This document shows, piece by piece, positions 10,095-21,758 of a stretch of 64,000 nt of DNA. How positions within the stretch are numbered: position 1 is the stretch's first letter; the number at the start of each line of letters is the position of its first letter. The position numbers and the translations under genes were made by a program. The stretch is taken from positions 113,710,246-113,774,245 of the forward strand of contig CM056742.1 of the NCBI GenBank assembly GCA_029851415.1. Direction: 5' to 3'. The DNA comes from Eretmocerus hayati. Taxonomy: Eukaryota; Arthropoda; Insecta; Hymenoptera; Aphelinidae. The notes beneath the pieces are model-generated. The model was not told the DNA's origin and made no database searches. It saw only the letters and a list, made by a program, of their open reading frames with translations.

Positions 10095-10642
10095 CGGGGT
10101 AACTTTGAACACTCGGAGTATAAGTTTTGAACGCTCAAGATCGGTACAGTAGGGATTGCCTAGGGTTCTAATACTAATTTCCTCCGCTAGGAGCGTGCTT
10201 GAGCAGTGATTTACCCCGGTGTGCAGGCCCCGATCAGCTGTGTGTTCGGTCATAACGAACTTTTTCGAAATGATGATTTTCATTCGAAAAAAAGTTGCTC
10301 CAAACAATTGGTCTCGTTCGAGCACTTCCACGGCGAATCCCAGGTAATGGTGCTATATTTCGTTAATCCATATCGATATCTTCAAGAATCCATTGCTACG
10401 TTGGTGTATTTTAACCCTAATTTAATTCTGTGGCGTGAAAACTGAAAAGTACGTGTTTTTTCTCGATACCGGGGTAACTTTGAACACCTTGCGTGTTTCG
10501 ACAGGGTGACTCTGAACACTCTGATTCATAAATCTCTCCCAATATTTGACTCAATTTGACTTTTTCTTCTTACTTCCACTAAGTACATAGATTCTAACCT
10601 TTCTTTGAGCTGTCTGATCACTCCTATAAATTCAATTTGTAG

Positions 10643-12622
10643 ATGTCCAGAAAATATGCCAGACAGAAAGGCTCTCGCCAGTATAGAAATTACAGTGCTG
10701 CAAGGCTACAAAAATGTCTCAACAAGATTGCGTGTGGCAAACTATCCTACCGCCAAGCTCACAAGAGATACAATATACCAATAAGTACTTTGTCCCATAA
10801 AGTGAATGAGGTTCACAAGGGTGAAATAGGTCGATCATTGATTTTCACTGGTGGAGAGGAATAAGCATTCGTTCAGCATCGTATCCAGATTAGCAATTAT
10901 GGATACCCTGTTGGTTCAATGGATCTACGCATAATTGTCAAGATGTATCTCGACAAATCCCAACGTAATGTTACAGCTTTCAAGAATAACATGCCTGGAG
11001 AAGACTGGGTTCACTCGTTCCTCAAACGACATAGTGAGCTAAGTCAAAGATTTGCAACAAACATCAGCAAGAGGCGTGCTGCAGTTGACAGATCAACATT
11101 AATGAATCATGCTTGTAATCTTCAGAGGACTATTGATGGTGTTCCTCCACAGAATATTGCTAATTAGGATGAAACAAATCACACTGATGACCCAGGTAAA
11201 AATCTAGTGCTAGTGAAACGTGGTAGCAAATATCCTGAGTTGATCCGCAACTCATCCAAGAGCAGTGTGAGTGTCATGTATTCTGGTACGGCTGATGGAG
11301 TACTCTGGCCTTGCTATGTGGTGTACAAATCTAAATGCTTATGGGACACTTGGACTGTTGGTGGTCCTCCGGGCACTAGATATAGCAATTCTATGAGTGG
11401 GTGGTTCATTTACAAAGATTATAACGATTGGTTCATGTCAGTAGCCTTACCTAGATTGAAGGAATTGGGTGGAAGAAAGGTTTTCATTGGTGATAATTGC
11501 TCTACTCATATCTCCATGAATGTTTTGGAGATGTGTAAAAAGTACGACATACGCTTTGTGTGCCTGCCTCCTAACAGCACACATATCAAACAGCCTATTG
11601 ATGTTTCATTCTTTGCACCGATGAAAAAGGCTTGGAGAAAAGTTTTGCAAGGTGACAAACTGAGTAAATTGGGTGCAGGCCAGACTACTTTGCAAAAAGA
11701 GCATTTCCCTATACTTCTGAAGGAGATGTTGGATTCTATGGAGAATAAAATTGAAAACTTGATTGCTGGATTTAAAAGTGTGGGATGGTGCCATTCTCTG
11801 TGGATAAGCTGCTAGAAAGACTTCCTCGAGAAATTGCAAATTTGGATAAAGTGTCAGAAGCGTTTACTGATTTTCTTGAAAAGACCAGGGTATCTGTTAC
11901 AGGGAAAGGCCAATACAAGAACAAGAAAAAGAAGAATAAATGTCTCTCCAGGTGAATGTCTCATTCGCCATGATTTGAAAGTGAATGTTTTGAGTCCAGA
12001 TCACATAAAAATCAATTCCTCCCCAGGTAAAAGTATTGCTCATGAATTGAGCTCACAGGAGGTAAAAGATTCACAAGATGCTGAGCCATCTCGTTTCACG
12101 CCTGCTAAAAAGTCTAAGTTGTCTAATGGTTCAGAGACTCGAAAGGAATCCTCCATTCACAAAAAATCCAGAGGGGAACTTGATGAAACGACGACTCGAA
12201 AGACAAGCAAAAGTAAGGTGACTAAGCCCAGAATCCAAAAAATTTCAAAAAAAAGGGTGGCGGAAGTTGTTTCTCCGAGTGACTCGGATCCAGATTACTC
12301 TGAGACATCTTGTGATTCAGAAAATCTGAGCGATTCTGAGAGTCAACAAAGCTTTTTGCTCTTCCAAAAAAAGGTTGGAGCTTACGTTGCTTTCAAATAT
12401 GAAGGGCAAGTTTTCCCAGGGAAAATTACAAAAGTTACCAAAGAAGGGCCTTTCATTTCTTCCATGCAAAAGTCTGGTCTGAAATTCTGGAGATGGCCAG
12501 AACAAAAAGATGAAATATAATATCCCTGGTCTGACGTGTTAGGATGTATATCAGCTCCCAAGGCTACCTCAAAGCTGCAAAAAGCAAACTATGTAGTTCC
12601 TGAAGTTTCCAAGTATTGGTAA
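10643..12622 (+). pseudogene. Pogo/Tigger-type DDE transposase, broken
   Basis: A cut-and-paste transposase homologue starting at ATG 10643. In order it shows a Psq-type helix-turn-helix (KLSYRQAHKRYNIPISTLSH), a CENP-B-type DNA-binding domain (GEDWVHSFLKRHSELSQRFA), and a pogo DDE/DDD domain: first Asp in DETNHTDDPG (11168 on), second in VFIGDNCSTH, third in STHIKQPIDVSFFAPMKKAW. The tail is Lys/Ser-rich and ends in a conserved YEGQVFPGKITK / FWRWPEQKDEI module that continues to PEVSKYW at 12619. Three in-frame stops (TAA 10862, TAG 11165 where a Tyr is usual, TAA 12518) and frame changes near 11800 and 11945 inactivate it. Introns cannot fully explain the in-frame stops. Confidence 0.88.
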
Positions 12623-14061
12623 ATAGCCGTGCCTCAACGAGAACTTCACGCCAGGAAATACCGTCCAGCTGCAGTATAACTGACGAGCTCACAAAAATTA
12701 TTTGGTTAAGTCATGATTATTGACCAAAGAAAGATCATAATTATTAGTGGTTATATAATCCAGTGGATTGATGTAGAAATGTTGGAGTTTATTCTGGCTT
12801 GGTACCAGTCAAATTTTTATAGAATTTCGCAGTCTTATTTTATCTATGTGTCTCGCAAATGCATCCTTGTGGAAACGTTTGGAAATGTGTGAAAATATGA
12901 TCTAGGTTTCCTATGACTTCATCAAAATTCGTTCCAGGTTTTTCATGTTCTCACACTAAGATCAAATTTTGGAAAGCATTGTTATAGCTCTCGTTTTCAT
13001 GTCAAGTCAACTCTAGATTACTGTAAAATATGGAAATCTGTTCAATTCGGACTCTGATTTCATTGTCACGTACATGCGTGCACGCGGTTGGTATAGCAAC
13101 GATGAAAAGGAATCGCTTCCATTTTCATCTAGTGAATACGATTTTCTGATCGTAGAGATTTTACATGAATCTCAATTTTATCTCGAGGACATGGGGTATT
13201 CTCAAAAAGACATCCCCTCAACTATCACAAAGTTTGACTAAAAAAATAAGGTTGACGGTATTTTACAAATGGATTAAATTGGAAACGCGAATGATCTGAA
13301 AGTCGTCCTTTTTCAATTAATTTTAGTTATTCTTCCAATATTCTTTTCATTTTCCTACTCTTGTAATTGTTCTGGTTCACATTTCACAATAAAATGTTGG
13401 TGGCATATAGCCTTTTTTGCAATCATTGTTCCATGGTACCTCTTCATCAAACAAATTGTTACTTGTCGGATCGAACAAATGGTTATTTTTCGATAAATCT
13501 GTTTTTCAGATCCCGCGTGGAGATCACTTGATTTTCGGGATGCTCCACTCGACTGTTTCAAATGTGATAGAGAATTCGACATTTCGAAATTCGATAAGAA
13601 CTTTTTGAAAGAGGATTATTCGATTCAAGTAAAGTTATTACGATGCAGATGATTTCTGGATGTCATTCTTCCATTGATTGAGCCTTCGTTCAAACTTCAG
13701 ACAACTCAAAATGAGTTTGTAATATTTTTTCTGGGAGTTTTGATGTATGGTGGTCATCTAAACCATAGTGCAAACATTAAAGGTCGAGTGTACATTATAG
13801 GGATGAATAGAGAGCAGTAAAACTGTTCAATGTTGAGGGTTCTCACGTTTGGTTACTCAAGTGTTCAAAGTTACCCCAACATGGCCGGGTAACTTTGAAC
13901 ACTTTTGAAATGCCCATAACTTCTGTCTAGTACATCTAATCGGACTCTAGTTTGGCGCAATTGAAAGCTAAGATGATAAGCTTTCAATTGAACCCAGATA
14001 CAATGCCCTTCTGATGTAAGACGTACAAGTTACAAGGAAATTACGAGCAAAATTTTCGAAA
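12623..14061. other. Non-coding right part of pogo-like element
   Basis: AT-rich, no domain seen. It contains the inverted sub-terminal motif pair at 13861-13902. Confidence 0.6.
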
Positions 14062-14088
14062 AGTGTTCAAAGTAACCCCGGTTGACGG
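14062..14088 (-). repeat. Right terminal inverted repeat of pogo-like element
   Basis: Ends GTAACCCCGGTTGACGG, followed by TA at 14089-14090. It is the complement of the left terminus. Confidence 0.88.
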
Positions 14089-14090
14089 TA

Positions 14091-14889
14091 CTTTTTTGTG
14101 TACCTTCATTTACGTACGAGAAACTGTGATTTATATGGGTTTCCACCTTACTGTGGCCATTTAAAAATTTTTGGGTAGTCGATCGGTTTTATTTCTAATA
14201 GTATGCATTCGAAGAAATGTTCATACCAATTTCCAATGTAATATTACCAAAATTGTTCGATTTACAGTCGGATACGTGCTTGTTTTTAGTGCTGATGGTG
14301 ACTTTTTGGGTGAAATTTGGACCACCTAATATTTCGGTCTCAGACTTTTTTTTATTCAGTTTTTGGCTTTGATTGTTAATTTGTCACCATGATATGATGC
14401 TACTCGACTCACTTCTCACGATTACATCGGCAAATTTGAAAAATGAGATGAGAATTCTGAGATCACGCATATGGCCGTTTTAAATATCGGAAACCTGTAT
14501 TCTTCTCTTTCTGATACTTACATAATGTTTCTGGTGTTCCTGATGATGTTTGTAGTTGTTTAGATATTTAACAAAATAGATTTGCAATAACAATGACTGT
14601 GTTTAAAGGTCATTTGACTGATATCAGTGGTGCACCGGTCATTTAATGGGTCAAAATACGCGTTTTTTCATGTAGCTTGAAGAAAAATTTTCAACATTTC
14701 AAACTGAGATTCTCACTTCTCTGAAATTCTTCCATAAAGCAACTTGATAGAAACGGGTACTCCCTAGTGTTATCTGAGATATCTTATAATTAAAAAGAGA
14801 GAGAAAAATATATGATTTCTTTGTTGCGTTTTTTCAACTTGTTTCATAAAATTCTGGAGTTGATTTTTTCAGCATGATTTAACTAGAAT
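14091..14889. other. Non-coding interior of element R1
   Basis: No gene or repeat boundary recognised. Confidence 0.5.
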
Positions 14890-15790
14890 TTTGGCCGTTT
14901 TTTCGACTTTGAACTAGGTATGGAGTCAATGAAGTTCAAGGAACGTGCCGGATTAAATAACGATTTTAAGTCATTATAATTTTACCGTTCGACTTTCGCG
15001 TCGGTTGGGGACTTTCGGAGTCCTCCGAAATCTATTTGCTACCGCCCTCATTAATTAAATTGAAGATTCTACCTGTACCGTCTCGTTGCTTAGTGTCCCA
15101 GCTTCAATATAAGCTATTGCGAGCTCCCCTCCGACTTTTAGATTTTGAGTAATCGACGTTCGCGCACCTTTTGATTTTTAGTGCGAGTAACTGCAATTTT
15201 TGGATATTAACCACCCGTAATTACTTCATTTTTCAGTTTTCGATTCATGGAAGTGTTTGGTAGGTTGAATACGCAGATCATCTACCTTTTGAAACATTTA
15301 CAAGGTGATTTCTGACAATATTCGATCTGCCATGATGAAATCATCCATTTTTCGCTAACCGACCCGAACGACAGAAACTGCATTTTTCTCTCTTCGATCC
15401 GACTTTATTGCAAGGTAACCCCATCCAGGAGGCTATGAAGGTTTCTTTAGAGTAGTTCAGAGGTACCCGTGGGTGAATAACGAGATTCGAACTCATCCCA
15501 AGTGCTTACAATGGAGATATTCACCCGCGATACCCATTTTTGCCCATACCACTACCGTATCGGACGCAACTCAGGTTTTGTCAACAACTCAACCATTATC
15601 GTAAAACTCACTATGCACAGTTTTTTGTCGCGTGGGTTACTCTTTTTTGTACATTTTGAGCTAAATTAAAGTCGATTCCACCCAATAATTGTTTAGTTAT
15701 GATCATTTTTGCTCGAGGCGAAAAACCAAAAATCGGCCATCTCATAGGCACATCTTACTGACTTCGTATTGATCGACGTTTGCCAAAAAA
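14890..15790. repeat. Diverged internal repeat, copy 2
   Basis: Partner of 8480-9430 in the same orientation. It keeps the phrases ATTGAAGATTCTACCTGTACCG, AAGCTATTGCGAGCT and TTTTGAGTAATCGACG, and ends near TTTTTGCTCGAGGCG. Confidence 0.6.
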
Positions 15791-15887
15791 TTTATGCATT
15801 ACTCGAACAATTTATAGGGTAACAGTGATTTTAGTGTCAGTTCTATTATCTCTTTATATACGCATATAAATTGTACGCGCTCTGGGT

Positions 15888-16440
15888 GGAGATCGATTTG
15901 CAGTCTCACGGACAGTACAACAGTGTAAGTGTCAAACTGCATTGATTTCCAATGGAGACTCCGATGCGTGGTGAGTACGAACGCGTGCTGTATGCATGGC
16001 GAGTGGAGATCGATTCGCAGTCTCACCGACAGATTGTTAGTGTGCGTGCGGATTTGCATTGAGAGATCATGCTCGTTGAACGCAGCTGTGCTGTGGCTGG
16101 AGATCGATTCGCAGCCTCACGGATAGCTTAGTAGTGTGTATGCTTTATAGCATGACAAGCTCCATTGTCTCGAGACGGGATGCATTGCACGCACTATGAT
16201 CTGGAGATCGATTTACAGGCTCACCGATAGGCTGGTAGTATGTGTGTTCGATCGCATTGTATGGTCTGCAGAGCGAACGCACTGTATGTGCCGTGACTGG
16301 AGATCGATTTGCAGGCTCACCAATAGGTTGATAGTATGTGTGTTCGATCGCATTGTATGATCTGCAGAGCAAACGCACTGTATGCGCTGTGACTGGAGAT
16401 CAATTTGTAGGCTCACCGATAGGTTAGTAGTGTGCGTGCG
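15888..16440. repeat. Minisatellite, about six units of 95-115 bp
   Basis: Each unit starts TGGAGATCGATTTGCAGGCT or a variant, followed by CACCGATAGGTTGGTAGTGTG. Units start near 15889, 16003, 16098, 16202, 16298 and 16394. The units at 16202 and 16298 are 96 bp and nearly identical; the first units are longer and more diverged. Short frames in it are repeats of themselves and not genes. Confidence 0.88.
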
Positions 16441-18289
16441 GAACTACGAGCTTGCATCTTGATTCACTTATCTCCTTTGTCTCAGTGATGAAGAATTCGG
16501 ATTTTGGGTGGAGTTGATCCAGTCTTGGGGGTGGGAGTTTTTGGATTTTCGTGAGATACTTGTTATTTTCGGTCTATATGGCACATACGGTATTACTTTT
16601 GGGGCATTATGGAACATTTTGGGACATTTTGGGGCATTTTAGGTCACTCTTTCCGTGAACCACTGCTTGTCGGATTTAGACGCCGGATAATCCGAGGGTG
16701 AGTTTTACATTAATTGGGGTTGGTTTGGGTGTTTCAAAGTGATGGGGTGGGGGTAGTTTCTTGCGAAAAAAGTTTTCCAACAGCGGAAACTTCACTGTGG
16801 GGATACTACTTTCATGGTATGATTCAATTTTCTAAACTCTTTAAATTTTTAATTGAGGGGGTGGGGGTTGAGAAGGGGTTGGGATCGCCAAATCAGTCTA
16901 AATAACTCAAATTCCGTTTGGCATCGGTAAATCAGGTTCAATTATCATGGAAATCAATGTTTTCTATCGTGTTTTTTTCAGATGGGGTAAAATGGAATAG
17001 GGTGGGGTAGGATGGAACTCCCTCTAAAATCGATGAATTAATATCACGAACTTGATATCTACTAGTTTTGATCTGTATTTCTCAATTCCCATCCATATCC
17101 CTCAGCTATCAACTGTTTCTCTCCGATTTTTTTTCAATTCTGCTTCTGTAACTGAAAAGTTTCATAGTTCACCTATGATAAAAACTTTCGACGAAATTTT
17201 TCTGTTCAGCTCGTATGCGAGTAACTTAGTTCTCATCTCCACCTACATTTACTATGGTCATCATGTATTCTTATCCTTTTCATCTCCGATTGTATTGCTT
17301 TGGAAGCTTATCTTTATGTTTACATCGCGACAGTGCCAATGGAGAATAAAAATTGGGAAAAAATTCATGCGCTGCGTTCATTGGCAGCGCTTAACATATT
17401 TGAGTATCTTGACGTGGAGAAAATTTAATCACTCTAGGAGTTTACTGTGCTAACGAAATAGATCACGCATAACTTGAAGTCTGGATAAGTACTCGCATTC
17501 ATTCGCTCTTCTTCAGTGTGACTGAAATTTGTGAAATGAATCCGCGCCACGAAATATGGAAAGTCTCCGAAGGAATATTTCAAAAACACACCTCGCCGCG
17601 GAGTAGTCCTGAAAAGGAATTGTCCCAGGGGAACGCATCCAGAACGGTCCACCGCATCATTTTCTCGTGGTTCAATACGTATTCGAAATTATCTCAAAAG
17701 TAAGCCGTGGATCAAGTGAAGGTTGAGCAAAGTACTACTTCTCACATTTCATGATCGAGAGAAAAACAAATACGAGGTCCGTGAGGCAAACGCAACTGGT
17801 ACAGACAGATGAGCATGGATGATTCGCTTCTCCGAGTCAACTCGCGCTGCTCTTTGGAGCAACCACATCAATGCGTATGCTCGTCATTCTTTTCCGAGTC
17901 AAAGTATGTATATTTCTACGCCCCATTATTTCATTTCTGACCTATAATTTCTCAAGCCCAAAAACTTCGTGAACGATCGGATCTGATATTGGATAGGGTT
18001 TGGATAGGAAAGATTTAGTTGTATTCAGCGTATCTGCTCCCGTCATTCCTTTTTCGTGAATTCGAGACGATGAAATCAGCTGAGATATGCTTCACTTTGC
18101 TCGAAACAGCAAAAATATGCTGGGTATCTAATTGTCCCCTGAATTACTGTTGTCTGCGTGATAGAGCCGGTGTTTTGAAGAATTGTGACGGCCGAGTGGT
18201 TCCGTCTTCCTCTCTCCCTGGACCGAATATTGTAATAATAACATTTTGTGTTACAGCTTAAGCACGTGAAGAGTTGCTGCATAGTAAAC
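16441..18289. other. Non-coding interior of element R1
   Basis: G-rich phrases (GGGGTAAAATGGAATAGGGTGGGGTAGGATGG near 16985, split over the region) and TTTTGGGACATTTTGGGGCATTTT near 16610 are simple repeats. A 133-codon plus-strand frame at 17052-17453 has no domain and an AT-rich hydrophobic composition; I do not call it a gene. Confidence 0.45.
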
Positions 18290-18670
18290 GCAGGTAAGAG
18301 GGAGAGAGACAGAGAGATGGCACCATACTAGGGCCCGCGCGCCCCATATTTTGAGCCGTCCCTGGCGCAAGCCAATGCTGCTCCGGCCAGCAACCTTTTA
18401 CTGTACATTCCGTCGTGACGTTTCGGAGCGCTCGCACGCGCCTATCGAGCTTATTATCGTGCGCGTTGTCCACGCCGCCCGGAGCCCGTCCTTGGCATCA
18501 TTCAGCCGGGGCTCCGGTGCGTGCATTTCATATAACCTGTGCTGTGGTCTATGACCAAAATCATCATCGTCTGGGACGATTGCGAGCTGCCTGGTCGTCG
18601 TGAGCTGCGAGGGCTGGTGCCCGATTCGAGGTCGAGTGACCAACCTGCGTCAAGGCCATTGATAATTGTA
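18290..18670. other. GC-rich patch with splice-donor-like site
   Basis: A CpG-rich stretch of about 350 bases in otherwise AT-rich DNA, preceded by CGCAGGTAAGAGG at about 18289-18301, a good donor-site match. It could be a captured host promoter and first exon, or an internal promoter of the element. No supported reading frame. Confidence 0.3.
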
Positions 18671-19109
18671 AGTGCCTCCCGCAAATCTCTCTCTCCTCTT
18701 TCTGGGCTTGTAGATTGTATTTTTCCCTAAATGCGCCCTCAATAATCGTGCGTGGGCTAGATTTATTCTAACGGTCAGCGGACCATTTGTAAATAGTTTT
18801 CTTTGAATGAATGCCCTTTCATTCTTAATTTTAATCGAGCGTGTGCTCATTCAATGCTCCCCTCTCCTGATTTCTTGAACAATTACAGCAATAGCTCACT
18901 CCCTGAGCTTCTCAAATAAAAGCAGGCCCTGCCTGCACGTGACGAGTCCACCAAAACCGTCACAGAATCTGAAAAAGCTACCATCAGGATAGATTGAGTT
19001 TAGTGTGTTCTCGGATCCAATGAACTCATACTTCCTAAGTCACTGTGGTCTCTTATTTTATTCCAATTACATTTGCATTCTGCTCACGCTTTCTAGTTTG
19101 CAGTGAACT
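18671..19109. other. Non-coding interior of element R1
   Basis: No feature recognised. Confidence 0.5.
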
Positions 19110-19775
19110 TCAATCATCGACTGTTGTCTGAAAATTGCTAGTGGACTTGGATTTCCATTCTCTATGCTTTCTCTGCATTAGCGAACTGGAATTCTTGATC
19201 ATATGCGAGGAGTGTGAATGAAACATGTTTCTTGAACTTCCGCCACACTCTACTCCTTGTTTGATGAAGCTCTTGACCTTTGCCCAAGTTTTATACCTCG
19301 AACTTTTCTTCTGGAGCATTGGTGTCACTTTCTCGCATATAACAGCTGTCCTCCTGTTTTTGGACGTTTGCTTTTTCCTCCTTTTTCTGGAACATACCCG
19401 TAAAGTCTCCTTCGTAGACTCGCAATGGTTGACAAAAGGGATTCTCTGAGCTGGTACAATCTGAATCTCTTGGAGCTCATTATCCACTTCAGGACTGGGC
19501 AACGAACGCTTTTTTGCAGTGAAAGAATGCTTGTTGTTGGACATTGCGTCTTTCACCCTGGTATTTCTCTCTCTTCTTTTCTCTTCTTTCCTTGTTTGTG
19601 TCGGACTGTTGAAGCAAATTTCGTGTATATTGGACTGTTGGGAAACTGAGAGAGGATAGAACCTTTCGTATGAAACCCCTGGGCTTCTAGGGGCATTATT
19701 CAAAACTCCATCTAGACACCTTGATGTGGCTATAGCAAATAAATTTCTACCCTCTGCGAGACCAGTAGGGTCCAC
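19110..19775 (-). CDS. Unidentified basic protein frame in gag orientation (221 codons)
   Basis: A 221-codon minus-strand frame that opens without an ATG (first codon GTG) just after a GTAAG sequence. The N-terminal part contains LAEGRNLFAIATSRCLDG; the middle and end are Lys/Arg/Ser-rich (KRRERNTRVKD, RKRRKKQTSKNRRT), suggesting nuclear or nucleic-acid contact. I recognise no family. It lies downstream of gag in the same direction, so it might be an accessory frame of element R1 or a captured exon. First in-frame ATG codons come later. Length beyond chance expectation is modest. Confidence 0.35.
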   Translation of the reverse strand: MDPTGLAEGRNLFAIATSRCLDGVLNNAPRSPGVSYERFYPLSVSQQSNIHEICFNSPTQTRKEEKRRERNTRVKDAMSNNKHSFTAKKRSLPSPEVDNELQEIQIVPAQRIPFVNHCESTKETLRVCSRKRRKKQTSKNRRTAVICEKVTPMLQKKSSRYKTWAKVKSFIKQGVECGGSSRNMFHSHSSHMIKNSSSLMQRKHREWKSKSTSNFQTTVDD

Positions 19776-20609
19776 TTACTACGAATCATTCAACGACGCG
19801 CAGATTGCCCCACGTTCACCATCTTACTGGCTTAGATTGGCACTCCTGACTCCGTGCTCTATGATTTTAATTCGACGCTCTTGTATCACTTGTGAATGAA
19901 TACGCGCATTCTCCAGTGACTCGCTGATTTGAAGAAATACGATTCTCTTCTGGATTTCACTCTTAGTAACGCAATTCTAGATTAAAGATTCAAAGCAAGT
20001 TACATCAATTTCCTCCATATCCAATCGTTCAATTCGAAAATCGTGATTCTTGATATATATTTAAATAAGACTCTGCTCGTCATTATTCGTTGCAAAATGC
20101 AGGGTTCGTCAATACTATTGCTCTAGAAACTATTTCTATTTTTGCGCGGCGAAGTACGTTCATTGGCCGCGCAAAAAGAATTGAATGTGCATCTATTGTT
20201 CCGAAGCACTGCTCTTACTGCGGCTCGTATAACACGTTTACATGAACAATGGATTCCTAGCTGAAGTTTATCACGTCTGCAATGCTTGGATTCTTGAAAA
20301 TATCTGATGATATTATCAAAAAACCTCATCTTTGGGTGAATTTTGACAACTAAGATATATTTAATTCATCAATATGAATTCGTGGTTACGCTGATTTAGA
20401 TAATGAAATAATTCCAACCAAATAAAGGTTTCAAATTTGAGGGCTCTAACGTCGTATGTGATATCTCCTTCAATGTGTACTTAATTATTTATATAATAAA
20501 CTTAAAATGTGGATTCCAAGCATGGAATTCTCAGTTTCAGGAGATTTGAATCCGCTTAATGAATTTGATCATTCGTGGGTTCCATAGTGGACTTCAACTA
20601 CTATAATAA
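19776..20609. other. Non-coding interior of element R1
   Basis: AT-rich, no gene seen; leads into the palindrome cluster. Confidence 0.5.
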
Positions 20610-20622
20610 CATTGGAAGTGCA

Positions 20623-20976
20623 TGGGTTCTAACCAGTAACAATCTAAAAAATAAGCGTGGGTTCTAACCACATTGCTCGCTGGTACGGTGGGTTCCAACC
20701 ACTTTAACGTTTGAAAAGAAGAGTGGGTGGGTTCTAACCACATTGCTATCTGGCTAAGTGGTCTCCAACCATTTTATTCGGAAAAAAGAGTTCGTGGGTT
20801 CTAACCACATGACGCTCTGGTGAAGTAAATATATAACCGCCTCAAAAATTACAAAGATCTGCGTGGGTTCTAACCACCTCAGGAATTACAAAAAGATGCG
20901 TGGGTTCTAACCACATATGGAACGTTAAGATGGAGCTAACTCATTCAATTGATTGAATAGCGTATATGGATTCTAA
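20623..20976. repeat. Cluster of GTGGGTTCTAACCAC imperfect palindromes
   Basis: Six exact or one-mismatch copies at 20657, 20688, 20727, 20794, 20862 and 20900, plus degenerate ones near 20623, 20757 and 20962. Each has GTGG and CCAC arms. Spacing is uneven (31-68 bases), which argues against a simple tandem repeat. The cluster sits just downstream of gag in element sense. Confidence 0.85.
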
Positions 20977-21149
20977 CCACGATGAAATTCCAAATTCTCG
21001 TGATTTGAATACTCTATGATTGGAAAAAAAATGATGCATTTTTTATATTCTCAATATTTTTATGATTGTTACAACAAAGTTCTACTTGGGCCATTTCTTG
21101 AGATGCGTGGGCCTCAGCCATATACAAATTCTACTACTCAACTAGATTT

Positions 21150-21728
21150 TCAACCATTGGAATGAGCATTTTCCGTACTTGGAAAAGCAATTAGTTTTTC
21201 CTGATGCTGTTCATGAGGTACAAGTGAACTACTTCTCACGAGATTCTCCGTAGAATGATCATAATCTTCATTGGGATTCGAAAAATTTATTCTATTGCTA
21301 TTTAGCGGGTCTCGGCCATCTCCCTCTCTATTATCGTGATTTCGGCCGTAATTGTTACTCTGATGTCTGTAGTTTTCTGGATAACTTTGGGTGGCCCAAT
21401 CGTTATGTAAGTTATTATTGGCATTCTGTGGTGGTCCCAGCACATGATTCTCACTATTACCCCAGTAATAATTTTGATTGGGACCGTCATAGTTGTAGAC
21501 AAAATTTTCATGTCGATTAGTGCCATTATTCCGATCAAAGTTTGTGTTATTACCATGAGAGTTGGAATTTCTATTGCTATGATTCCTCATACGGCCTTCA
21601 AAATGACGGTCGTTGTAGTTACGTGGTGTGTCGTATCTAGAGTTGTCTCGCTTGGCATTGTATCTTTCTCCTGACCTATCAGGTGGGAGGTCATTTTGCA
21701 TTGGAATATTCTGCCTTTTTCGTGCCAT
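21150..21728 (-). CDS. Asn/Arg/Gly-rich frame downstream of gag (192 aa)
   Basis: In the same frame as the zinc-knuckle part of gag, separated only by a TAA at 21759 and a few codons, starting MARKRQNIPM. It is rich in Asn, Arg, His and Tyr (NNTNFDRNNG, NYGRNHDN) with no protease motif. It may be the C-terminal tail of Gag after a premature stop or a separate RNA-binding protein. Low-complexity composition rules out a firm family call. Confidence 0.5.
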   Translation of the reverse strand: MARKRQNIPMQNDLPPDRSGERYNAKRDNSRYDTPRNYNDRHFEGRMRNHSNRNSNSHGNNTNFDRNNGTNRHENFVYNYDGPNQNYYWGNSENHVLGPPQNANNNLHNDWATQSYPENYRHQSNNYGRNHDNREGDGRDPLNSNRINFSNPNEDYDHSTENLVRSSSLVPHEQHQEKLIAFPSTENAHSNG

Positions 21729-21758
21729 CTCTATTTGACGTTTAGAAATGAAGCCCAG

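Larger units (their letters stand above)
10068..14088 (+). mobile_element. Pogo-like DNA transposon nested in element R1
   Basis: Inverted ends read CCGTCAACCGGGGTTACTTT at the left and the same sequence on the complement at the right, each bounded by TA (10066-10067 and 14089-14090), the duplication typical of Tc1/mariner-pogo elements. A broken transposase with pogo architecture lies at 10643-12622. Sub-terminal copies of GGGTAACTTTGAACAC occur at 10096, 10471 and 10504 (degenerate) near the left end and as an inverted pair at 13861 and 13887 near the right end. The final 1.4 kb after the transposase has no gene. Confidence 0.88.

Noticed and set aside
17052..17453. 133-codon plus-strand frame with hydrophobic stretches
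   Set aside because: No domain, AT-rich chance composition, no neighbour on that strand in the element.
20623..20976. CRISPR-like array of GTGGGTTCTAACCAC
   Set aside because: Eukaryotic retrotransposon context, uneven spacers, short repeat and no cas genes.
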